From assembly GCA_025558095.1 (NCBI GenBank), contig JAIVFI010000038.1, positions 124,001-188,000 on the forward strand: 64,000 bases of DNA, given 5' to 3'. The position numbers and the translations under genes were made by a program. This document shows, piece by piece, positions 1 through 10,461 of the stretch (position 1 is its first letter; every line of letters begins with the position of its first letter). The notes under the pieces are model-generated. The model saw only the letters and a program-made list of their open reading frames with translations, searched no databases and was not told where the DNA came from. This DNA is from Hyaloraphidium curvatum (lineage: Eukaryota > Monoblepharomycota > Hyaloraphidiomycetes > Hyaloraphidiales > Hyaloraphidiaceae).

Positions 1-1051
1 GTGACCAGCGGGTTCAAGAGCATCACCCTCTTCACCCCCTTCGAGTCACCGTACGAGGTCTCCCGGGCCTTTGTCGACGACTGGGTGAAGCTATTCCCCC
101 GCACGGCCCTGGTCTTCATCACGAGGAAGGACGCGGCCAAGAGTGCCTGGTGGCGGAGCACCGCGGACGGGAACGAGACTCTGGCGCGGCAGGCGGCCTC
201 GTTCGTGACGTTCAAGGCCGAGGTGGACGAGGGGCGCTACGCTAGGGAGGAGTTTCCCGGGGCCGCAGTTGCGACGGCGTGGTTGGACTACGAGGACGTC
301 ATCAAGTGCCGTCACGGGCCCGGTACGCCGCTCGCAGGGCTATACGAGCTACTCGGGGAGACCTGGGATTCCGATCGTTGCAGTGCCGTGATGGAACACA
401 CTCTCGAGGACTATGGCATTGCGATGAGCGAGCTGGATTACTCGGGGATCCAGGTGGGTCGCCATTTTCGGTGCTCGAAGCTGAACCGAACTGACTTCTT
501 GACAGGGGCACAAGGGCTGGATGTACGGCTACAGGCTTATCATTCTCCCGCTGCCCGACGAAGGCAAGCCGATCGAGTTCGGCCCCTTCCACCCCATGTC
601 AGTGCAGAGAAACGTGTCGGGCATCATTCCTGACTGGACGGCGCAGCCGTTCCCCGCGGTTCCCGAGCTCATCTTGGGAGTCGCCCTGCACTTCCCCACC
701 ATCAAGGCCGGGAGGACGCGGGGCGCGGTTCCATGTCGGACATGGCGATCGGACGTCACCCTTTCCGCGTTTGCAGAGGTGACGATGCCGCCGCTCCTGG
801 CGCCCTGCAACGGCACCCATCCCCACTTTGGCTACGCCTCGGTGCTGCTCGTCAACGGGACGTACATGGCGTCTAGGAGGTTCGTCCTGGGCAGCGAAGG
901 CGGGAGCTTCAAGGTCGCGCTGGATCTTACGGTCGGGACCGAGGTGGAGCTCTGCGTGCTCCCCGACGTCCGAGGAACGGTGGGACCTACAGGGCTCTGT
1001 CAGCCTGCCCTCTCTCTCCTCTCTGTGATCAGGGCGGGCGGGAAAGGATAA
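1..1051 (+). CDS. Sulfotransferase-like protein, 5' truncated by window edge
   Basis: The reading frame is open from base 1, so the start lies outside the window. Exon 1 runs to 453 and a 52-base intron (454-505, GTGGGT...GACAG) joins in phase to 506-1051. The first exon looks like the C-terminal half of a sulfotransferase: a TRKDAAKSAWW segment (3'-phosphate-binding RxxKD-like), then a WLDYEDV segment (compare RYEDL), then an ELLGE helix. The portion after the intron matches no family I recognise. It is rich in Pro and Gly and ends with a VELCVLPDVRG segment. A second intron at 980-1032 is possible but not needed. The assignment is tentative: the diagnostic N-terminal P-loop cannot be seen because it would lie upstream. 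Confidence 0.45.
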
Positions 1052-1086
1052 GGCGAAATCTAGCGTCTATCCCGTGGTCTGCATAT

Positions 1087-1961
1087 CTACAGCCGCGCCG
1101 CGGTCTTCTGGTCCGAATGGGAAGCCAAAACGGGGGCGTCGATGAACAAAGCGTCCAATTCCACGGCGTACTTCCGCGCTCGCTTGCCCTTCGGGTTCCC
1201 CGAGGCTTTGTCTTCCGGATCCGTATCGTACCACTGGTCCACCCCGTCCACATCCTCGACCTCAAAAATACCTCCACGGAGGAAGACCTTTCTACCCTCC
1301 TTCTTCAGAATGACGATGTTGAAGCCATATGTGGTCTCAAGCTTGACACCCCGACGGTAGGTGAGGTTGAAGAGGAACGTCCGGCAGTTTCCACGCTTCC
1401 ACTTCCTCCAATCGTCGTCGAGAGGGTGCGAGTTTGAAACCACTACGTTGACAACCATGCCGCAGATGGAATCCAGTGCCGCCGCGCTGATGCCCCCGTG
1501 GGCATGTCCGTGCGGTCCCATTCCGCCCGGCCCAAAGCGCAGCGCCCCGCACACAAAGAGAGGGACGTCGGCGCCGACCGAAGGTCCGGGAGTGAAAAAA
1601 GTGAACGCCCAGTTTCGATCCCTCAGGAACCATTGACCCTGGAGACACAGATGTGGGCGAATGGTGGGTTTCCGATTTCGTCCAGACTTATGAAGCACGT
1701 ACCCCATAGTAGGTTCCGTTGTTCGGATCGAGGCTGTCGATCAGATCCCAATCGTATCTATAGTGATGTTTCTCTGCCTGTCAGCGGAGTTTCGTGGCAG
1801 GATCGTCGGAGGAGACCCCACGAGATGATCCGCAGCTGTTGTTGCTCATGCAGCGACAGCAGGCGCGACAGGACGGGATCCTTGAAGGGAAAGAGGCTGC
1901 GAGCGCGTGGCTGGAGCCGCTCCAGGAGTAGAAACAGCGAATCGTCGACGTTCGGCGCCAT
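1087..1961 (-). CDS. THEM4-like hotdog-fold acyl-CoA thioesterase
   Basis: Three exons (1961-1817, 1773-1703, 1638-1087) join in frame to give about 255 residues, close to the roughly 240 of animal THEM4/THEM5. The third exon carries the hotdog core: a strand ending PLFVCGALRFG, then HGHAHGGISAAALDSICG, where HGG followed by a long helix is the signature of the PaaI/THEM4 thioesterase family. The middle exon encodes an acidic, aromatic segment ending in YYG that leads directly into the QWFLRDRNWAF strand, as in the family. Expected activity is hydrolysis of long-chain acyl-CoA to free acid and CoA. The ATG at 1961 was chosen because the open frame upstream begins only with GTG. The first intron uses a weak GTCTCC donor, so the exon 1 end is the least certain point. 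Confidence 0.72.
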
Positions 1962-2024
1962 TCCGTTTGCCGAAAGTTGAGCCGCGAGGCGAACAAGCAA
2001 ACACGCCCGATCGCAATCGGCCAC

Positions 2025-2335
2025 GGTCGGATCGGCATCAGGGAGGCCTGGGAAGAGACCAAGCTAAATCAATGTCTGTCGTGGATGCGGCAGATAAGAT
2101 CATTTGAAGATGACCACGGACCTCTCGATTGACTTGATCGTTTTGCCACACGTGGGGTCGGATCGGGAGACGCCGGTCCCTGAAACCCTGAATCCCGCTC
2201 GCGCAATCAATCGGGCCGACGTCGGATCTCCCCCATGGCGGACGAGAAGGGTGCGCAACCATGTGCGCGCTCCTGTCCCGCGACGGGAGCGCTGATTTCT
2301 TCTCGCCTCGCTCGAAACATCGCAACTGTCACCCC
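2025..2335. promoter_or_regulatory. Intergenic stretch between divergent thioesterase and MscL genes
   Basis: About 370 bases separate the two start codons (1961 on the minus strand, 2336 on the plus strand). I see no convincing open frame, no clear TATA box and no repeat. By position it must hold both promoters. Nothing more specific can be supported. Confidence 0.4.
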
Positions 2336-3426
2336 ATGACTACAACCGCGGACAACACATCGGCCGTCACCCATACCGACCCGCTCCGTCGTCGTTCTCG
2401 TTGATGATTGGGACACTCACTTGCTCGGAAACCGCCCTAACTAACGGGCGAATGGCCGAACACTTCTTCTTGCCGCGCACACTTTCCAATCACTGCCTCT
2501 TGTCGCGAACAAGACTCCGCTGCTCAGAAGGCGCTGGAGCGCGCCGAGGACGCTCTCACGGCTACTGCTGAGAAGGCCAAGCAGGTTGGCGCCGCCGTCA
2601 GGGACAAAGTTAGCGATCTGGTCCCGGACGCGATCGAGAACCAAGTTGCGAATGTCACCAAGCATGCTGGATCGCTCTTCAGCGACTTCTTCGCCTTCAT
2701 CAACCGCGGAAGGTAAAGGAGCTACGGATGCTCTTGATTCCTACTCTCTGACTCTGGTTGTCTGAAGTGTTTTGGACCTCGCGATCGGTGTCATTATCGG
2801 CGGTGGGTGCCCTCGTGCCTTCTGCCAACTCGCACAATTCAAACCTAAAATTAGGTAACTTTACTGCCATCGTAAACGCTACGATTGAGGACCTTCTCTC
2901 GCCTGTGATCGCCTTCTTCAGTCCCTCGGGGGTGCGTTTCCCGTGGAAGAGTGTTGATCTCGCCCCACTAACATGACCGCTGGCTCCTGTCACCGTAGTC
3001 GACGCTCGGCAACAGGATCAAAGTTCTCCGCCCTGGTAAATCGGGCAAAACGACATACGAGACCCTCGAGCTCGCCAAGGCTGATGGTGCCATCGCTCTG
3101 GCCTACGGACACTGGCTGCAGGTTGTGCTCAACTTCTTCAGCGTCGGTCGGTGTCGCGCTTACAATCCAGCATCCTATCTCGCTGATCGCCAATCGAACA
3201 GCTCCCGTGCTCTTCTTGATCGTCAAGGCGTTCACCGCCAGCCAGCAGCGTTTCCTCGCTGCCAAGGCCGAAGAAGCAGCTGCCGTTGCTCCCACGACCA
3301 AGGCCTGTCCCGGCTGTTTGGAAGACGTCAAGGGTAGGAGACTTTGCCCGTTGATCGTTCCCCGTCTCACAGTGTCGCCGGTCAGTTGGCGCCAAGCGCT
3401 GCAAGTTCTGCGGAGGCGACGTGTAG
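2336..3426 (+). CDS. mscL: Large-conductance mechanosensitive channel (MscL homologue) with C-terminal zinc ribbon
   Basis: Seven exons (2336-2399, 2514-2712, 2768-2802, 2855-2931, 2999-3146, 3202-3333, 3386-3426) have matching phases and encode 231 residues. After a roughly 70-residue charged, helical N-terminal extension comes the MscL core: FFAFINRGSVLDLAIGVIIG (N-terminal helix and start of TM1), then NFTAIVNATIEDLLSPVIAF, a variable periplasmic-type loop, and TM2 (HWLQVVLNFFSVAPVLFLIV). These match the bacterial order of FAxRGNVxDLAVGVIIGxAF, then S(L)V(x)DxxMPxxG, then TM2. The C terminus has CPGC...CKFCGG, a CxxC-CxxC zinc-ribbon-like pair also seen in some bacterial MscL proteins. Bacterial MscL is a homopentamer that opens under membrane tension. 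The family is bacterial in origin; copies are known in some fungi and oomycetes. Subcellular location is unknown. The many introns argue against contamination. Confidence 0.88.
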
Positions 3427-3605
3427 GGATCTTCAAGTATCGTATGGATCTTCGTCTGTAGCTCTGGTAGAAGAAGGAAGACACTGGGCCTTGATTTGAG
3501 CGGGAGAAATGAAGGGGCTTGATGATCGCGTTGCTTCGCGGACGCCCGCATTCCGCCGCCCCGTCGCGTCGCGCCCGACTTTCTTCCTTCGTCATTCAGG
3601 CCACG

Positions 3606-5040
3606 ATGCCGCCTGGAGACCGCTTTAGCGGCCTTGCTCCCTACATTGTCATTCCGCTCGTCACCACGCTCTTTGTGTACGCGACCCTGCCGCGACCTGA
3701 AGCTTCTCCTCCTTCCGCTGGTACATATCTCGCGTGGGCCCGGACTTCCGAAAGCTTCACCTAAACTGAACGCCCGGACCATTTTCCTCCAATGGTGCTT
3801 CGTCGTCATGTAGCCCTCTCTCTACCTCAGACGTCTTTCGCGGACGCCAACGTCGACTCGCGGATACGGGAGGCGGTGGAGTGCCTCAAGGCTCACGGAA
3901 ACTTCAAGGATGGGTGCTGGTGGAAGCTTCGGCGTGACGTCGCCTTTGCCGTGTGTTGCGCAACGCGTCAGCGCCTCTACGGGCCACATTGACGCGTGGA
4001 CCCCGGCAGGCGCTGGAACACCTCGCGTCCCTGCCACCGGCGGAGCTTGCGGAATTCTCGTTTGTCAACTCGGGCAAGACGGACCCGTCGGGAGGGTTTT
4101 ACGGATGGACATCGATGGACCTTCTCGTACCGACCTACGAGTGCAACTTCAACACTCTTCGCAGGTTCGGGGAGACGGCCGAGTACAAGACCGGGGACGG
4201 CGGGAAGTGGATGTGCGGTGATCTGAACCAGATCGTTCGGAACATCGTGCAGTCGCGCAACCGCCCGGCAGAGGGAGAGAAGGCCAACCACGCGCCGTGC
4301 ATCGTCTACTCCCTCGGGTCCAATAATCAGTTCGGCTTCGAGGAGAGCGTGAAGAAGATGACTGGAGCCTTGTGCGACGTTCACACGTTCGACTGCACCG
4401 GAGCCTGGACGAATCCGTCGACGACGTTCCACAGCTGGTGCCTGGGAATCGCTCCCAAAACTCCCATGGTTGCCAATGGGAGGGAGGTTCCGGCGTCGAG
4501 CTACAAGAATCTTGTTGAAATCACGTCGGAGCTGAAGCACGAATACGTTACGATCCTGAAGATGGGTAGGTTGAGCCGCGTCAAGCGCTGCAGACGGTAT
4601 CTCACCCAACTTGTGCCTTCTTTTGCTCAGACATCGAAGGTGCTGAGTATACCGTCTTTGACTCCCTTCTCGTTCCCGAGAGCTCGCATCTCCTGCCCGT
4701 CGTCATCTTTGTCGAGCTCCACACGCATCTCATCGCCAAACTCGACGAGTTTCTCCCAGAGCGCTACGTGCAGCAGCAAAACTGGGTCAAGCCTCTGTGG
4801 GAGCTCTACAAGAAGCTCGATGCATACGGATACGCTTTGGTGGCGAAAGAACGGAACGAATGGAGCCCAAGGGACAGCAAGTGCTGCACCGAGTACCTCT
4901 TTATGCGCATCAAGGAGGTGCAGGGGATCGACTTGGGGACTTTGCGAGGCTTTGGTTCGGCGTGGAGGTCGGGGAAGGGAGGAGCCGACGGCGATGCGGT
5001 GGCCAGCCGGCTTGGAATCTCGGAAAAGTACCCTGGTTGA
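3606..5040 (+). CDS. METTL24-like methyltransferase-domain protein, probably membrane-anchored
   Basis: The core runs over exons about 3831-3933, 3972-4565 and 4631-5040. Key segments are a WKLR region, VYSLGSNNQFGFEESV (the SAM-binding motif I loop of this family), VHTFDCT, and, across the intron at 4566-4630, LKMDIEGAEYTVFDSLL. That K-M-D-I-E-G-(A/S)-E motif is diagnostic of FkbM/METTL24-type methyltransferase domains. The C terminus ends at a TGA at 5038-5040. A likely first exon at 3606-3720 encodes a short cytosolic end plus a hydrophobic segment (YIVIPLVTTLFVYATL), suggesting a type II signal anchor in the secretory pathway. The splice from that exon to 3831 does not keep frame as I read it, so the true start may instead be the ATG at 3792. 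The intron at 3934-3971 is only 38 bases. The substrate is unknown. Confidence 0.7.
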
Positions 5041-5044
5041 ATGC

Positions 5045-5083
5045 CTCCCCTTCCCCCCCCTTCCCCTTCCCCCCCTCGTCTTT
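5045..5083 (+). repeat. C-rich polypyrimidine tract
   Basis: Just after the methyltransferase stop codon is an almost pure C/T run made of blocks of 4 to 8 C. It lies between two convergent genes, so it could fall in either 3' untranslated region. It is a simple low-complexity tract with no other evident role. Confidence 0.6.
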
Positions 5084-5087
5084 GTCA

Positions 5088-5136
5088 CTTGGTGTATACC
5101 CTCGATGAATCTACTCTTGCGGTGGAAGAAGTCTAG
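5088..5136 (+). repeat. Short imperfect direct repeat, copy 1
   Basis: About 50 bases around a GTATACC...GAATC.ACTCTTGCGGTG core recur at 6665-6715 with scattered mismatches. The two copies flank the lactonase-like gene. This could be a trace of the local duplication that left the lactonase relic at 6534-6656. Confidence 0.45.
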
Positions 5137-5230
5137 CAGATGCGCGCGGATCAATTTGATTGGATTCCATTGAGGTTTTCGCTTTACATTGCCTCCCTTT
5201 CACTCCTCATGCAAGACGCTCGTCCGTCCC

Positions 5231-6305
5231 TCACAACGCCGGGTTGCCTAGCTCGGCCAGCGGGATGGTGGCTACGCACAGGCCCCTGAACGACCCGATC
5301 CACAGCTCATTGCCGACGACGATGGCGCTCGTGCCGCCACCAAAGTCTTTGGTGTGCTGCTCGACCAGGACCACCTTGGTGTCGAGGGTCTCGGCGTCGA
5401 CGTGCGAGACGGCAGTAGGGAGCGGGGCCGTAAGGATCGTCTCGGAGCCGACGACCTGGAAAAGCATCGTTGATGACGACGGAAGACTTGCGCGACGCGC
5501 CGATCGCCCCCACCTTCATGACCATGTCGACGGTGGTGGCCGGGTGGCCCGTGACCAGCAACCCGCCGGACGGCGAGAAGCGCACGTTGTCCGGGAAGAA
5601 GCCCACGGGAGCGGCCGACCGCTGGTACGGCGTGCGGCCGCGCGACAGCTTGTGGAGCTTGCCGTCAAAGTAGCCGCAGATGTACAGCCACTTCCCGTCT
5701 ACCGAAGCAACCAGACCGTTGTCGCCGCCGATCTCCGAGCCGGGCACGAGCGACCAGCCGCGGGCCGGATCCCACTCGAACACGAAGCCGCAGGGCTGCA
5801 GGGCGCGCGCCTTGTCGAGCACGTGCGGGTCCTCGGCATCAACAGTGACGGTGACCGCGAAGCCGCCGCCGGGCAGGTGTGCGACGGCGTTGCCGGACTG
5901 GTTGTGCGGGAGCTCGACGCCTCCGATCCAGACCATGGTCGGCGCGGCGCCGGCGAGGTCGAGCTCGAACGCCTCGACCGAATGGCGGCCGCCGTGGTTG
6001 ACGGCGAGTACGTGGTACTTCTTGCTGCCGAGCGGCTGCACCGCGATGCCGTGCGACGAGAAGCGGTCAACCGGGGGTGGTTGCGCGCCCTCGAACGGCG
6101 CCTTCGCGGGCTTGGAGAAATCAGCGACGAGCGGCTGCGCCTTTTTCGACGCGATGTCGATGAGATGGAAGCCCCCCGCCACCCATCCATGCCCGCCCAT
6201 GTTCGAGGCCAGCACCACGCCGCTGCCCTCGAGGACAAGGAGGTCCTCGGGGTTGTTGAGCTCGCGGATCAGAGTGAACCGTCCCTGCTTGTCGCTGCTG
6301 GCCAT
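5231..6305 (-). CDS. SMP-30/gluconolactonase or paraoxonase-like beta-propeller protein
   Basis: Two exons (6305-5514 and 5455-5231) give about 338 residues. A 56-base intron (GTGGGGG...TTTTCCAG) accounts for what first looks like a frameshift. The sequence has regularly spaced propeller-blade motifs: IRELNNPEDLLVLEGSGVVL near the N terminus, SHGIAVQ, NHGGRHSVEAFEL (an HGGR-containing metal-site-like loop), ELPHNQSGNAVA, NGLVASVDGKWLYICGY, and FFPDNVRFSPSGGLLVTGHP. The last two match blade motifs of the arylesterase/strictosidine-synthase/SMP-30 superfamily. HNQSGNAVA and PDNVRF contain the Asn/Asp residues expected around the central calcium. It could be a lactonase or esterase; the substrate cannot be deduced. 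There is no signal peptide, so it is probably cytosolic. It is convergent with the methyltransferase gene. Confidence 0.72.
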
Positions 6306-6533
6306 CGTTCGCGCGGTACCTATTTGTTGATGGATGTGGGAAGCTTTCTTCGCACGGTCGGACAGGGCAACCTGCTTCGACAGAGTGGTGTTTTGTCTCC
6401 CGTGTGGCTACGTGGGGCGATGTGGCGAAGTCGGGCTGGCCTAACGGAGTCAAGGTCAGCGCTCGACGCAATCGGGCGAGGAATCATCTCTAGGTGTACA
6501 ATGCTCGGTGGTATCCTATGTTATCACTGCCGC

Positions 6534-6656
6534 TCAATCCGTGCCGCGATACCCGTTCTCGATGGCGGTCAGCACCGTCCCGAAGCCGGAGGGCGTCGTC
6601 CCGCCGATCCACAGCTCCCCGCCTACAAAAGACAAGCGTATGTTGTTGGGCGACAT
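6534..6656 (-). pseudogene. Relic 3' end of a second lactonase/paraoxonase-like gene
   Basis: A 40-codon frame reads SPNNIRLSFVGGELWIGG and then a short tail to TGA. It resembles the PDNVRF...GG and GNELWIG blade motifs of the neighbouring intact gene, but at quite different DNA sequence. The frame is closed by a stop codon immediately upstream, where a ...TGTATAG sequence could be an old intron acceptor. No upstream exons fit before the carboxylase gene starts at 6792. I read it as the remaining last exon of a degraded paralogue. A very short expressed peptide cannot be excluded. Confidence 0.45.
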
Positions 6657-6664
6657 CTATACAT

Positions 6665-6715
6665 GTCATTTGGATGTATACCTACGACGAATCAACTCTT
6701 GCGGTGAGGACGGCG
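6665..6715 (+). repeat. Short imperfect direct repeat, copy 2
   Basis: Partner of the copy at 5088-5136, sharing the GTATACC...ACTCTTGCGGTG core. It lies between the lactonase relic and the start of the acyl-CoA carboxylase gene. Confidence 0.45.
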
Positions 6716-6791
6716 AGCAGCGGCCCAACTCGATTGGCTCCGCGGGCGACCTCGTCACTCGGCCGGCAACATCTCCCGTCCTCGCACAAAG

Positions 6792-9700
6792 ATGGCGCAC
6801 AGGGCGTCGAAAGACCGCATCGACGCCGTGACGCGGCAGCTCATCGGCGGGCAGGCTCGTCCCGCCGCGTCGCCCGTGGCTGGCGCGCCTGTCGCGGCAG
6901 GACGCGCCGCGCACCGGCTCCTGATTGCCAATCGCGGGGAGATCGCGATTCGCGTCATTCGAGCGGCCAAAGCGTACTCGCGCGTCGCTGATGGAGCTTC
7001 CGGCATCGTGACCATAGCGATCTACACCGCGGAGGATACGAAGGACGCCCTGTTCGCGCACACCGCGGACGAGGCCCACGAAGTCACATCGTACACAGAT
7101 GCGGCGGCCATCGTTGGGCTCGCAAAAGGTGTGGGCGCCACCGCTGTTCATCCCGGCTACGGATTCCTGAGCGAGGACGCGACGTTCGCGCGCCTTGTCG
7201 TCGACGCTGGCTTGACCTGGATTGGACCGTCTCCCGCACTCCTTGAGCTATTCGGGGACAAAGTTCGGGCCAAGAAACTGGCTAAAAAGGCAGCTGTCCC
7301 TGTGACTCGAGGGTCGGATCGCTCTTTCTCGGACTTCCCGTCTTTGCAGTCGTGGTTGGACGGGCGACCTGCCGAAGAGCGCCTTCGCTTTCCGCTCATC
7401 CTCAAGTCGACCACCGGCGGAGGCGGCCGCGGTATCCGTCCCGTCTTCCAAGCCGAAGAATTGCCTTCCGTGTTCGATCAGACTCTGAGGGAAGCCACAG
7501 CCTTCACGACGACTCCTTCCGTCTTTGTCGAGGAGTTCCTGCCTTCGCCCAAACATCTCGAAGTCCAGTTTTTGGGCGACGCCAAGGGCATCCGCACCGT
7601 CGGACCTCCGAGAGATTGTTCCATTCAGCGGCGGAGGCAGAAGGTGGTCGAGTTCTGCCCCCCGGTCGGACTCCATCCCCAGCTCGCGCAGCGATTGGAC
7701 CTCTACGCTGCGCAGCTTCTAGAGCACCTCGACGAACCGTACTTGGGCGCCGGGACCGTCGAATTCCTCCTCCCAGGACCTTTGGACGATCCAGATACCC
7801 CGATATTCTTCACAGAGCTGAATCCGCGGATCCAAGTCGAGCACACAGTGACCGAGATGGTGACGGGAATCGATCTCGTGTTGTGTCAACTCAGGCTTTG
7901 TCTAGATGGTGCTTTGTTGCTGTCTTTGCTCCCGCCATCCCTCCAGGCAACTGGAACGGCCATTCAGGCGCGTATTAACCTCCATCCCTCGACTGAGGGC
8001 GGTTCGGTCGTGGAGACCTACGTGGAGCCGATCGGTGCCGGCGTTCGTGTCGACTCGGGACTCGCCGTGGGCATGAAAATCAGCACTGCGTACGATCCCA
8101 TGGTGGCCAAGCTCATCGTTTGGACGGACCAGTTGGAACAGCCCGAACAGACTTCGGCCCAGAAGCGGCAGGGAGTCGTCCCGAAATCTACATCATTCGA
8201 GGCCGCGCGAAGGAAATTAGTCGCTGCTCTGGATCAGCTGGTCATTTCGGGCAAAGGTGTGCGGACGAACGTGGGGTATTTGAAGCAGCTCCTGAACGTC
8301 GAAGAGTATGTTCATGGCGACGCGCGCACGGATCTACTCGAAGACGACGCGTTGGAGGAGGTTTTGTGGCTGCTCAGTTCGACAGATCTCGATTCGGGCG
8401 ATCTGACCGTGGCGGACGGCGAGGACGTTGCGGAACCGGAGGTTGGGAGTGTCGTCGAAGTCAAGTCCGCCATTGCTGGCTCAATCACGGCTTCGTTCGT
8501 CGAGCGGGATCGCCCTTTCCGGAAGGGACAGCCGCTGCTGGTGCTGACTAGCATGAAGATGGAGAGCTTCGTGGTAGCGCCCAGCGACGGCTACGTGGTT
8601 GAAGCCGGTCGTGTCGGCAAAGGCCACGTCGTGAAGGTTGGCGATCTGGTTTGCTCTTTCCGCCCCGCTACTTTGGACGCGTCTATTCCTGCGGTTTCAT
8701 CGGATCCGCAGGAATCCTGGGCAAAGGAGCTGGAAGAGATCGATCGTCGGCGGGAACTTGGACGCCGCCTGGGCGGGCCAAAGGCGGTCGAGGCGCAAAG
8801 GGCCGCGGGTCGGCTGAATCTGCGCGAAAGAATCGATCTGCTGCTTGACCGGGGTACCTTTTTCGAGTTTGGGAAGACAGCCGGCCAGGGGTTCAAAGAT
8901 CCCGAGTCGGGGGCGCTCCAAGATGTCATCCCCGGCAACTTCATTCTCGGGACGGGCGAAATCGAGAAGCGGCGAGTCGTTGTCGGCGGAGAGGACTTCT
9001 CGATCCAGGGCGGGTCCCCGAACCTCGCCGGGCTTCGAAAGTCGATCTACACCGAGACCCTTGCCCTCGACTTGCTTTGTCCGCTCGTTCGTCTTCACGA
9101 AGGCGGCGGCGGCTCTGTCGGCGGTGCGGACAACCGCAGGGACCAGAGCAACGCCAATCAGTACCGGTCTCCACCGTCGTCGGCGTTTGAGATTCCGAGA
9201 TTCCAATCTGTGGCGCAGGTTCTCAGTCGGGTTCCTGTCGTCAGCGCAGCAATGGGCACGGTGGCAGGGCTTCCAGCAAGCCGCTTTGCCGCGTCGCACT
9301 TCTGCGTCATGGTCGCGAACGGCAACGCTCAGGTGATCACGGCCGGGCCGAAGGTTGTCGAGCGCGCGTTGGGCTACGTCACGACCAAGCAGGAACTCGG
9401 GGGTCCGGCGATGCATGAGCTCTCGGGTGTCGTGGACAATTTCGCGGGTTCTGAAGAGGACGCACTCCGTCAGATCAGGCGCTTTCTTTCCTTCCTCCCC
9501 TCCAATGTCTTTGAGCTTCCACCGAGGACGGCAGAAGTTGCCTCGCGGCCTCCTTCCGAACTGCGGGAGCTGGACTCGATTGTGCCACGGTCTCGGAGAC
9601 AAACTTTTGACATGCGTCGAGTCTTGCAACTCACCTTCGACGAGAACACTTTCTTCGAGATCGGAGCTGGTCCAAAGTGGGGCCAGACACAGATCACGGG

Positions 9701-10420
9701 TCTCGCGCGTCTCAATGGCTACCCTGTGGCGGTGATGGCAAACGATTGCCGCTTCCTGGCTGGCGCCATGACGGCTGATGGTGCCCAGAAGGTCTGGTTT
9801 TGCACTTGCACCTGGATTGCCGAAGACTTAGCCGATTCGCAGGTGACCCGCTTCATTGAGTTTGCCCACCAGTTCCGCCTTCCAATGATCTCGTTCGTGG
9901 ACGAACCGGGCTTCGATATTGGTCTCGATGCCGAGCGGGCCGGGACAATTCGATGGGGCACGAAAGCCGTCTTGACGGCGCAGAATGCTCGCATCCCTTG
10001 GTGAGGACTGCTGATTATGTGGTTGAAACCACATTCCTCACGTGTTTCTTGTGACCCAGGTGCTCGGTCATCGTGCGCAAGCTTTACGGGGTCGCTGGGG
10101 CGGTCCACTTTGCGCCGAAGGGCTACATCCTCACCTGGCCCTCATTCGAAAGCGGGGCTTTGCCTTTGGAATCGGGTGTCGCGGTTGCCTTTGCGAAGCA
10201 GATCGCGGCGTCTCCAGATCCCGAGAAGACCCGGATGGAGCTCGAGGCCCGCTTCTCGCGCGGACTGAGCCCGTTTCCCAGCGCAGAAGTCTTCGGACAA
10301 CATGATCTCGTCAGGCCCGCGGAGACCAGGGAGTACCTGGTTGCCTGGATCCATCGAAGCTGGCCGCTTTTGTCGCGCCTGGATCCGGAGACGGTCGGAC
10401 TGTTCGGGTACCGTGGATGA
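6792..10420 (+). CDS. Single-chain biotin-dependent acyl-CoA carboxylase (BC-BCCP-CT)
   Basis: Exons 6792-10000 and 10060-10420 join in phase to give 1,189 residues. Residues about 40-500 are a biotin carboxylase: LLIANRGEIAIRVIRAAK, VHPGYGFLSED, the GGGGRGI ATP loop, HLEVQFLGD, RDCSIQRR and ELNPRIQVEHTVTE. A linker follows, then a biotinyl domain with the acceptor lysine in TSMKMES (about residue 590). The rest is a carboxyltransferase with N- and C-lobes (RLNLRERIDLLLDRGTFFEF; FDENTFFEIGAG; TADGAQKVW; IRWGTKAVLTA). The order matches the 120-kDa bacterial long-chain acyl-CoA carboxylases, not the standard 2,200-residue eukaryotic acetyl-CoA carboxylase. The likely reaction is ATP- and bicarbonate-dependent carboxylation of an acyl-CoA. 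The N terminus has no clear mitochondrial presequence. One late intron and a convergent neighbour 41 bases away fit a settled, possibly transferred gene. Confidence 0.88.
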
Positions 10421-10461
10421 CGGTCGTGAGAATGATCATTCTATCAATCACATCTAGCACT

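Noticed and set aside
3147-3201. A 24-base candidate intron ending at CAATCCAG in the MscL gene
   Set aside because: It is too short to splice and spoils TM2. A 55-base intron (3147-3201) gives the clean FFSVAPVLFLIV helix.
5440-5520. Apparent frameshift in the lactonase-like gene, where two frames overlap near 5467
   Set aside because: A 56-base GT-AG intron (5513-5456, GTGGGG...TTTTCCAG) joins the two frames in phase, so no disabling mutation is needed.
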